The notes under the pieces were generated by a model, which was given only the letters and a program-made list of their open reading frames with translations, did no database searches and was not told the DNA's origin. Source: a virus. From it: a DNA stretch of 34,127 nucleotides. Shown piece after piece: positions 27,434-34,127 of this stretch (positions within the stretch are counted from its first letter, which is position 1; every line of letters begins with the position of its first letter). A program made the translations under genes and the position numbers. The stretch spans positions 1-34,127 of the IMG/VR virus record IMGVR_UViG_3300031857_000711. One strand, given 5' to 3'.

Positions 27434-30400
27434 TTATTTAGCTGCAATCATTGCTTTTAATTCTTCTATTTGAGCTTGTTGTTCTTGTACTGCTTTTACT
27501 AAATGAGGTATAATAAAGTCCATCCTAACTGCTAATAATTGTTCTTTTTCTTTAAACACGCTTACTGCATCTGGTATTACCTCTTGCATTTCTTGCGCTA
27601 TAAATCCAAAGTTATTTTTTAAACCATCTATTAAGTCAAACTTTTTAGCTTTAAGCCCTAATACCTTTTGTAATCCGTTATCTAAATCAGTAATGTTTTC
27701 TTTTAATCTTATATCAGAACCGCTCCAAGCACCAACTGAATACAAATAACCATCATTTCTTACATATATTAAATCAGTTCCATCTTGTTTACCTACGTTA
27801 AATGATTGTGTGGTGCTATCTGATGTTTGACCTCTTACAACCATTCTAATACTATCATTACCAGATACACCAATACCAATATTGCCATTTGCCCTAATTC
27901 TCATAGATTCAACTCCGCCACGTGCAAAAGATATAGATTGACCACCATCTGCTTCTAAAATAGGAGAACCAGTTGAACTATATTTATATATTGAAAGTCC
28001 CCAAGTTGCTTCGTCAGATATTCTTAATGCAGTTTTAATAAAAACATCACCATTAGACCCGTTTATTTTTAATCTTTGTATTGAATTAGTAGATAAAAAT
28101 AAATCTCTTGTAGACCCACTACCAATAACCGTTGAATAAGCAGTAGTTCCAGATGCTAAATCACCACCCGTTGAATTATCGCATCCTACAATCATATTGC
28201 CACCACCACTACTTTGAATTTGCATTCTTACAGAACTTGTAGTAGTAGGGAATATTAATAAAGATTGACCTGCACCATTAATTCTTACTGTGCTTGCAAA
28301 TGTAGATAAACCAGTTGAGGCTATTCTTAATGAACCACTTGTAGTAGTTAAAAATAAATCATTATCTGCTCTTAATTCAAGGGCATTTAATACTCCAGCT
28401 CCAAGTTGTGCAGAGTTTCCTAAATAACCTATTGGTGTACCACTCCTTCTAAAAGTAATATATCCACCATTTGCATCTGTAGAATTAAAAATCGCATTTA
28501 CCGCACTTGATATTGTAGACGTAAGTACACCAGTTCCTACTGCTCCACTAAAAGTAGCACTTGTACCACTTAAAGTACCAGTAAGTGTACCACCAGTTAA
28601 AGGTAAATAAGATGTGTTATCATAGCTTATAGTTGTACCGCTTATCTTTACAAATCCAGTGCCACTTAATGCAGCTTGTTTTGCATTTAATTGTGTCTGA
28701 ATAGAACTTGTTACACCCTTAACATAACTTAATTCAGTTAATGAAGGATAAGTACCAGTTGATAATGAACTAATCACTCCACTTGTAGAGAAGTAAGCAA
28801 TTTCATTTATAGTTCCAGAACCACCAATATATGTAGGTACGTTTATTACACCACCGCTATAAGTTGCAGCACCGCTTGTACCAGTTGTTGTTAAGCTGAT
28901 AGCACCTTGTGCTCTACCAGTTGTAAAGTATTGATTAGTGCCTTCTGCAACATCTGAAGTTGTTAAAACTACTGTTCCAGCTTGTCCGTTTACAGTTGTA
29001 ACTGGGAAAGCAATGTTTGTATTTGAAGCACTTGTGATTCTACCTTTGCCATCTATAGCTATTGTAGGAACCGCAGTTGTTGTACCATAAGTACTTGCAG
29101 TAACACCAGTATTAGCTAATGTTAAAGCAGCAGTAGCGTTTGCACTACCATCGAAGCTAACTGACCATGCAGCGTCTCCAGTTGCAGATATTGTTCTTGC
29201 AGTTGAAAGTACGTTTGCAGCGTTTGCTGTACCAGCTAAGTTACCTTCTACGTTAGCAACTAATGTGCCAACAGTATATCCAGTTCCAGTAGTGTCTACT
29301 ACGTTAGTAGGTTCATCTACTAATCCAGTAAACATCTTAAATTTACCAGCATCAGAAGCATCTCTAAATAATCCAGTAAACTCAACACGAGTTTGAGCTG
29401 AATCGTAATATCTACCATAATATCCGATGTCTACAGCATCTGTAGTATTGTTATCGTTAGCTACCTCAAACAATGGGTCTTTAGAAGATATTGATTGAGT
29501 GTTTACATAAGTTGCAGTACCATTTATAGTTAAGTTACCGCTTACAACTACGTTGTTAGGGAAAGTAACATCATTTGTGAATCCAACAGTTGTAGTGTTA
29601 CCTACAGTAGAAGCAGCAATCTGATTTGCAGTTCCGTTAATTGTTGTGATACCTTGGTCAGTCCAAGTAGCTGTAACTACGTTAGCATCTTGCTGAGTCA
29701 AAGACAAAGTCTTAGTAGATGTACCAGTTACTGCAGCAGATACGATAGAACGATTGTAAGCTGTATCGTACTCGCCTAATTTAACCGTTGTAGGAATAGC
29801 ATATCCAGCAGTTAAGCTAAGAATACCACTTCCAGATGAATAGTCTAAACCAACAGCGTTTTCGCTGAAGGCTGCTCTTGAACGAGCATCTGTGTAATAT
29901 AAGTTAGTGCCTTCGTCTAAGTCTGTAGTAGTCTTAGCATCAAAAGCAGTATTAAATCTTGCTTGAGTATAGTAAAGGTTTGTACCCTCTGCTAAATCAG
30001 TAGTAGTCTTTGTACCGAATCTTGAGTCGAATCTTGCGTCTGTCCAGTAAAGGTTGGTACCTTCAGCTATATTGCTTGTTGTAAGGCTTATTGAGGCTCC
30101 TAAAGCCAAAGAAAGACCATTGATAGTAACTGAGCTATTAGTCAAACTTGAGTTAGGTATAGAGCCTAAATTAAAGTTTCCAGTAGTGCTATTGTAAGCA
30201 ATACCAGTACCAGCAGTTACACTTAACGCATTTCTTGTTCTTGCGTTAGTGTAGTAGAGGTTAGTAGAACCTTCTGGTAAATCATCTGTATCTTTAGTTG
30301 CAAAGTTAGTTGCAAAGTTTGCATCACCTCTTGCAGTTGTAAAATAAAGATTCGTTCCTTCTGCCAAGTTCGTTGTGCTCTTAGCAGCGAAAGCTGAATC

Positions 30401-31429
30401 AAATCTACCTTGAGTATAGTATAAGTTAGTTCCTTCAGCAATGTTAGTCGTAGTACCAGCTACATTCTCCCATACAGCTAAAGAAGAGTTATATTGTAAA
30501 ATGTTGTCATTTGCAACATTCGTAATTCTTACGTTATGAAGTTCATCGATTTCGTAGCCATTGTCAACCTTAACAAAGATTTTACCTTGTGTCTTGTGAG
30601 CATAAACTACAAAACCTACAATGATAGTATGTTGAGGAGCTACTGGCTTAACCTTAGTAATAGCACCAGGCGTAGTTGGAGAAAGGTATAAAACATCACC
30701 ATCGTTCCAGTCTTGTAATTGTAAATCACCAGTTGTATCTACGTCAGTTATTAAGCCACTTGTTGTAATAAAACCTTCTTGATTATTAGCTATATTTTCA
30801 GCTACTAAACCTAAAGTATCTGTAGAGTTAGCATCGTTATTAGCTTGTGCTAATGCTACAGCCAATCTTTGACCTTGAGCAGCAGCAACTTTAACCACTT
30901 GATAAGCAGCCTTATTTAAGATGCTACCAGAGTTATTAAGTACTCTTGCAACTTGCTTTTGACCTATTGGCAATATAACATTACCACCCATTAAGCCTAA
31001 GTTGTTAGTGCCATCTACATTGTTCCAATACATCTTAGCTACAGCGTTAGCTTCACCAGCACCAGTATTAAGTTGCAAGAAATCACCTTGAACACCACCA
31101 TCTGCAGTTGCAATAGTAATAGTCGGAGTTAAAGTTCTTAAACTATCGTTATAAGCCCAAGTGATACCAGTACCATTCTGAATCAAAGTGGCTACTGTAT
31201 CATCAATTAAATCTTGTATCTGAATACCACCTCCAGTAATAATCAAATCACCAGTGATAGTTAAATCACCAGTAATTGTAGCTGCAGTAGTTGATAAAGA
31301 AAGAGCAGTATTTACTCCACCGCCATCTTGTACTGGCTGTAAACTACCACTTACTCCAACATTATTAGCACCAATTTGTAGTACTTGTCTATATGTATTT
31401 TTTACCGCTTTACCTTGAAGAGTAGCCAT
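27434..31429 (-). CDS. Large tail fibre with C-terminal S74 intramolecular chaperone
   Basis: 1331 residues, by far the largest gene. The centre (residues about 330-510 and again near 840) carries seven copies of a motif (A/D/P)EGTNLYYT-x-AR seen in phage fibres. The middle is Gly/Ser/Thr-rich β-repeat sequence suited to a trimeric shaft. The end contains the S74 module: GSDIRLKENITDLDNGL with S1238, then FGFIAQEMQEVIPDAV, and a terminal coiled coil. S74 domains guide trimer folding and cut themselves off. It probably binds the host surface. The position between a head-tail gene and the tail terminator gene is unusual. Confidence 0.85.
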   Translation of the reverse strand: MATLQGKAVKNTYRQVLQIGANNVGVSGSLQPVQDGGGVNTALSLSTTAATITGDLTITGDLIITGGGIQIQDLIDDTVATLIQNGTGITWAYNDSLRTLTPTITIATADGGVQGDFLQLNTGAGEANAVAKMYWNNVDGTNNLGLMGGNVILPIGQKQVARVLNNSGSILNKAAYQVVKVAAAQGQRLAVALAQANNDANSTDTLGLVAENIANNQEGFITTSGLITDVDTTGDLQLQDWNDGDVLYLSPTTPGAITKVKPVAPQHTIIVGFVVYAHKTQGKIFVKVDNGYEIDELHNVRITNVANDNILQYNSSLAVWENVAGTTTNIAEGTNLYYTQGRFDSAFAAKSTTNLAEGTNLYFTTARGDANFATNFATKDTDDLPEGSTNLYYTNARTRNALSVTAGTGIAYNSTTGNFNLGSIPNSSLTNSSVTINGLSLALGASISLTTSNIAEGTNLYWTDARFDSRFGTKTTTDLAEGTNLYYTQARFNTAFDAKTTTDLDEGTNLYYTDARSRAAFSENAVGLDYSSGSGILSLTAGYAIPTTVKLGEYDTAYNRSIVSAAVTGTSTKTLSLTQQDANVVTATWTDQGITTINGTANQIAASTVGNTTTVGFTNDVTFPNNVVVSGNLTINGTATYVNTQSISSKDPLFEVANDNNTTDAVDIGYYGRYYDSAQTRVEFTGLFRDASDAGKFKMFTGLVDEPTNVVDTTGTGYTVGTLVANVEGNLAGTANAANVLSTARTISATGDAAWSVSFDGSANATAALTLANTGVTASTYGTTTAVPTIAIDGKGRITSASNTNIAFPVTTVNGQAGTVVLTTSDVAEGTNQYFTTGRAQGAISLTTTGTSGAATYSGGVINVPTYIGGSGTINEIAYFSTSGVISSLSTGTYPSLTELSYVKGVTSSIQTQLNAKQAALSGTGFVKISGTTISYDNTSYLPLTGGTLTGTLSGTSATFSGAVGTGVLTSTISSAVNAIFNSTDANGGYITFRRSGTPIGYLGNSAQLGAGVLNALELRADNDLFLTTTSGSLRIASTGLSTFASTVRINGAGQSLLIFPTTTSSVRMQIQSSGGGNMIVGCDNSTGGDLASGTTAYSTVIGSGSTRDLFLSTNSIQRLKINGSNGDVFIKTALRISDEATWGLSIYKYSSTGSPILEADGGQSISFARGGVESMRIRANGNIGIGVSGNDSIRMVVRGQTSDSTTQSFNVGKQDGTDLIYVRNDGYLYSVGAWSGSDIRLKENITDLDNGLQKVLGLKAKKFDLIDGLKNNFGFIAQEMQEVIPDAVSVFKEKEQLLAVRMDFIIPHLVKAVQEQQAQIEELKAMIAAK

Positions 31430-31890
31430 TATATTTTAATTTTTTTTATTTTAGTAACCATTTTATATAGTTCTTCTGAAGCCGATAAGAACAAGAACGG
31501 TCTATGGGGCAAATTTACTAAATTTCCATTACTCCGTTTAAACGTTCTTGCGTAGCCCTCAAGTTGATTCATATTTAGATTTCTATATACTGGAATCTGA
31601 AAATCATTACCAGTACCAAACTCAACAAAAGGAGAATAATTAGACTGTCTACCCATACGACCTCCAGAGCCAACTCTTGCTCCTGCGTTCATTGTGTAAG
31701 GAGTGCTATAGATAGAAGCCTTTAATAAACCAGTTTTACCTCTTGGTGCTCTTTTTTCTGCATTTCTTTCAATAGTCAAAACAGACTCATTTATAATCTT
31801 CTGTATTTGTTGAGTAATTACATGAGGTGCTTCTTTTAACCTTTTTGATAGGTTAGTCACACTTTTGCTTTTATCTATTGAAAATGACAT
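31429..31890 (-). CDS. Head-tail connection protein, HK97 gp10 family
   Basis: 153 residues from the ATG at 31890, which overlaps the preceding TAA (TAATG). An ATG at 31905 would add 5 residues inside the upstream gene. The motifs RAPRGKTGLLKASI, YSPFVEFGTG and PHRPFLFLSASEE are diagnostic of the family, which completes the neck or the upper tail. Its TAA overlaps the fibre ATG. Confidence 0.8.
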   Translation of the reverse strand: MSFSIDKSKSVTNLSKRLKEAPHVITQQIQKIINESVLTIERNAEKRAPRGKTGLLKASIYSTPYTMNAGARVGSGGRMGRQSNYSPFVEFGTGNDFQIPVYRNLNMNQLEGYARTFKRSNGNLVNLPHRPFLFLSASEELYKMVTKIKKIKI

Positions 31891-32276
31891 TAAGTAGTTT
31901 CCCAAGTTGTACTAATGTTCTCCCAGAAAGCAGTAATACTATCCCAAGTACCAACTCTCTTTAAAGTAGAACAAGTGATTCTTAAAAAGTTATGTCCATC
32001 ATATTCATCTATAATGCTGCTAATCAAGTAGATATTACCATCATAAGCAATAGTAAGGTCATTAGAAATAGAGATACTATTAGCATCCCTTATCCTAAAA
32101 ACAATGTTATCTGATATAGAGTCCTTACCAGCTATGTTTGTTTTGTTTTGATTATCTCTAAATATCTCAGCCCAACAAGTATAGTAGTCTACATCTGTTA
32201 AGATTTGACCACCAGCACCATCAGATTCCGATGTTTTAGATTGGAAAGTAATCCTATTTTTAAGTCTACTTATCAT
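31890..32276 (-). CDS. Head closure / head-tail joining protein
   Basis: 128 residues. The opening ISRLKNRITFQSKTSESDGAGGQ, then TCWAEI, is the pattern of phage head-tail joining (stopper) proteins such as SPP1 gp16. It should close the portal channel after packaging. It lies between the connector and gp10-like genes, as expected, and both junctions are one-base overlaps. Confidence 0.75.
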   Translation of the reverse strand: MISRLKNRITFQSKTSESDGAGGQILTDVDYYTCWAEIFRDNQNKTNIAGKDSISDNIVFRIRDANSISISNDLTIAYDGNIYLISSIIDEYDGHNFLRITCSTLKRVGTWDSITAFWENISTTWETT

Positions 32277-32821
32277 TATAATATTATGCTTACTCGTTTA
32301 AAAGGCTTCATTAATTCGTATGCAGATGCTATGTTAGCATTTGGCTTACTATCCTCTACAGATGATTCTCTGTAATCATACAAGTCAGCAAGTATCTTAT
32401 ACAAGGCTGTTTTCATCACTGCAGGAGTAGTCGCATAACCACAAGTGTAGGTAAACCTAAACTCCATGTGACTAAAAGCAGTCATATACAGCTTCTTGTA
32501 AGTTGTGCCTAAAACATTATACTGAGGTACGGTAATCTCTATCCATTCTTCATTATCCCAATATTCAACCTTAGTAATACTATTGATTGGTGCGTATGGA
32601 AGTTCTAAGAACTCATCCACATAAGCTACTACTTGCAATGTACGAGCCGTCATAGCCACACCAGCATATTTCTCTAATCTAACCCTTGCAGAAGTGATTA
32701 AAGAGCTTATTAAGTCGTTATCATCATCAAAGTCAACCTTTAGATAGTTCTTTGCTTCGGACAATGTTATTGGTTCTGAAACTGGCTCTACTGTGGTTGT
32801 AACATCCCTTATAATCTGCAT
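32276..32821 (-). CDS. Head-tail connector (HK97 gp6-like)
   Basis: 181 residues. ITLSEAKNYLKVDFDDDNDLI (residues 18-38), then ITSARVRLEKYAG and later GYATTPAVMKTALYKILADLYDYRES is the standard gp6/gp15 connector pattern. It forms the ring below the portal. A promoter element lies 16 bases upstream and a terminator separates it from the capsid gene, so it heads a separate transcript. Confidence 0.85.
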   Translation of the reverse strand: MQIIRDVTTTVEPVSEPITLSEAKNYLKVDFDDDNDLISSLITSARVRLEKYAGVAMTARTLQVVAYVDEFLELPYAPINSITKVEYWDNEEWIEITVPQYNVLGTTYKKLYMTAFSHMEFRFTYTCGYATTPAVMKTALYKILADLYDYRESSVEDSKPNANIASAYELMKPFKRVSIIL

Positions 32822-32836
32822 ATACCATTATTTTTA

Positions 32837-32844
32837 CAAAAATA
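32837..32844 (-). promoter_or_regulatory. Predicted late promoter -7 element before the connector genes
   Basis: The minus strand reads TATTTTTG followed by TAAAAATA. The following ATG is 16 bases after its last G. It lies right after the terminator at 32864-32894, which supports a new transcription start. No clear -33 TTG is visible. Confidence 0.55.
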
Positions 32845-32863
32845 ACTAAAATATAGTAGACAT

Positions 32864-32894
32864 AAAAAAGGGATAGCTTTTTAGGCTACCCCTT
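32864..32894 (-). terminator. Rho-independent terminator after the capsid gene
   Basis: Minus-strand stem AAGGGGTAGC / GCTATCCCTT (one G-T) with a 7-base loop, then a run of six T. It is 34 bases after the capsid stop. It would allow extra capsid mRNA relative to the connector genes. Confidence 0.85.
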
Positions 32895-32928
32895 TATATT
32901 TAGACTATTAAGTCACATTACCAAAGTC

Positions 32929-34095
32929 TTAGGCTTGATTTCCAAAATCGCCATAGCAGAACGCACCAGCGTAGTAGATAGGGAATGCGATTCTTGCCTC
33001 AACACGAACTGTAATCATGTTCTCAACAGCGTTGTTACCATCTTGGTCAAAGAATTGAACAGAGATACCATTACGTTGCATGATTTGAGCACCCATTGAC
33101 CAGTCACCTACCAAGAACTTATCAGCAGTGATAGCTGTAGACTTGAAGATAGGAATACCAGCGATAGATAATTGACCATCAGTTGTAACCACTGTAGAAC
33201 CTGGTAAAGAGTACGCAGAGTTCACATTCTTAGTGTTTACGATGTTAGCCCAATCTGAAGGGTTAATCAAGATACCAGTTGCAGAGTAGTTACTTGCTTC
33301 AACTTGTGCAATAGCTTGTACTAATTGCTCAACGTCTACAGTAGCAGCACCACTGAAAGCAGAAGCTACAGTAGTCAAACCAGTCAAGTTAACACCAGAA
33401 CCAGAACCGAATAATAATTGAGCATCTTCAGCTACTAAGTATTTCTCTAACAATCTTTGTTGTAAGAAAGAAGTCATAGCAGGAACGTCATCTAACATTT
33501 GACGAGAGATTTTAACGTAACCAGCGATAACTTGTGCAGGAGCATTAACCATGCTGATATCGAAATCAACTTGAGCTTTTGCACTACCTTGAGTTTGGTT
33601 AGCAGGAGCACCTTCACCACCAGTTTCTTGAGGGAAAGTAAATAATCCTTGAGAAATTGTACCTACTGGTAACAAACTTCTAACGTGGATTTTACGAGAA
33701 GGTAAACCGTAAACTTGATTAGCATAAGCACGTGGAATATCTCCAGTTAAGTTAGCTGCTTCAGTCATGTTACCTACTGCCTTAGTGTCCATAATGAAAG
33801 AAGTGTTCTTCATTTCACCACGACCTAATTTTGCGATGTTGTCCGCATTTTTTTCAATTTGCTCACCTAAAGTGGCATTGAAACCTTTGAATTGATTTTC
33901 GTTCATTGTCTTACGATTGCTTTTTGCCTCTAATTTGTCTGCAGCATCTTTAACTACAGCAACTTGAGATTTTAATTCTTCTAATTCTGATTTTAAGCCA
34001 TCTACCGCTACTGCGTTATCAGCTTTTAATGTTTCGATAGCACCGTTTACTTCGGTTTTAACGCCTTCGAAAGCACTTTTAATTTCTTCTACCAT
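32929..34095 (-). CDS. Major capsid protein, HK97 fold
   Basis: 388 residues. The N-terminal 65-100 residues are a charged coiled coil (ALEELKSQVAVVKDAADK-like) that acts as the internal scaffold (delta domain) and is cut off by the protease. The HK97 core follows: RSLLPVGTISQGLFTFPQE, AQVIAGYVKISRQMLDDVPA, a GSGSGVNLTGLTT loop, ILINPSDWANI, and the C-terminal VRVEARIAFPIYYAGAF. The gene begins at the TAATG overlap with the protease gene and is followed by its own terminator. The 126-bp contig overlap lies at its 5' end. Confidence 0.93.
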   Translation of the reverse strand: MVEEIKSAFEGVKTEVNGAIETLKADNAVAVDGLKSELEELKSQVAVVKDAADKLEAKSNRKTMNENQFKGFNATLGEQIEKNADNIAKLGRGEMKNTSFIMDTKAVGNMTEAANLTGDIPRAYANQVYGLPSRKIHVRSLLPVGTISQGLFTFPQETGGEGAPANQTQGSAKAQVDFDISMVNAPAQVIAGYVKISRQMLDDVPAMTSFLQQRLLEKYLVAEDAQLLFGSGSGVNLTGLTTVASAFSGAATVDVEQLVQAIAQVEASNYSATGILINPSDWANIVNTKNVNSAYSLPGSTVVTTDGQLSIAGIPIFKSTAITADKFLVGDWSMGAQIMQRNGISVQFFDQDGNNAVENMITVRVEARIAFPIYYAGAFCYGDFGNQA

Positions 34096-34127
34096 TAGTT
34101 GAAAATTTTAAATGATTGTAAATATTT
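34002..34127. repeat. Terminal redundancy, copy 2 (circular assembly overlap)
   Basis: Same 126 bases as 1-126. Besides the capsid start it holds the last 11 codons of the protease gene (34095-34127, minus strand), which continues at base 127 of the first copy. The two ends can be joined without loss to give a closed 34,001-bp unit. Confidence 0.95.

Noticed and set aside
29870-30460. CRISPR-like or intergenic repeat array
   Set aside because: Repeats are in frame within the fibre gene and encode the EGTNLYYT motif.
1-34127. A true direct terminal repeat of the virion
   Set aside because: 126 bp is short and ends at arbitrary bases in the capsid and protease genes; an assembly overlap explains it better.
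1-34127. Integrase, repressor or attachment site
   Set aside because: I looked for tyrosine or serine recombinase motifs and a cI-like gene and saw none; short palindromes alone do not support lysogeny.

Overview
The window is one genome equivalent of a tailed phage with a siphovirus-type gene set (Caudoviricetes). Bases 1-126 and 34002-34127 are identical and lie inside the capsid gene, so the molecule was assembled as a circle of 34,001 bp and cut at an arbitrary point. The DNA is AT-rich. Start codons follow A-rich leaders with no purine Shine-Dalgarno, and several late gene starts are preceded by TAnnTTTG, the -7 promoter element of Bacteroidota. I infer a Bacteroidota host. No integrase, excisionase, repressor or partition gene is visible, so a virulent lifestyle is likely. 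I found no tRNA, rRNA or CRISPR array.

Layout: there are two transcription units. The late unit is on the minus strand. It starts near 5.65 kb, runs down to 94, passes through the circle junction to 34095 and continues down to 18.5 kb. Its order is four very small genes, TerS, a non-coding gap with a tandem repeat, TerL, portal, minor head protein, prohead protease, HK97-fold capsid, terminator plus promoter, three head-tail connection genes, a 1331-residue fibre with a C-terminal S74 chaperone, tail terminator, tail tube, tail assembly chaperones joined by an A10 frameshift site, tape measure, tail tip protein, a second tail-tube-like protein, a membrane-anchored protein, two holin-like proteins, an M15 endolysin, a metallophosphoesterase, and two small genes before the final terminator at 18437-18464. 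Many junctions are TAATG or TAATATG, which indicates translational coupling.

The early unit is on the plus strand, from 6.3 to 18.1 kb. It opens after about 600 bp of non-coding DNA with palindromes and helically phased T-tracts. First comes a self-contained cassette (6311-9086): two tiny membrane peptides, a 537-residue repeat protein of unknown function, and a predicted di-zinc M20/M28-like peptidase with a zinc-ribbon tail, closed by a strong terminator. Next is a 414-bp non-coding block with eight CAAAAA iterons about 11 bp apart, the best candidate origin. Then come small genes, a free-standing DnaA domain IV protein, a possible single-strand annealing protein, a replisome-organiser-like protein with repeats inside its gene, a DnaB helicase, a VRR-NUC nuclease, an HNH endonuclease, a MazG-like fragment and a small protein ending in DLPF like an SSB tip. 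The two units converge on back-to-back terminators (18145-18172 and 18437-18464).

The least explained parts are the peptidase cassette, the iteron block, the packaging-site candidate between TerS and TerL, the duplicated tail-tube protein, and a shared 12-base promoter element at three late junctions.
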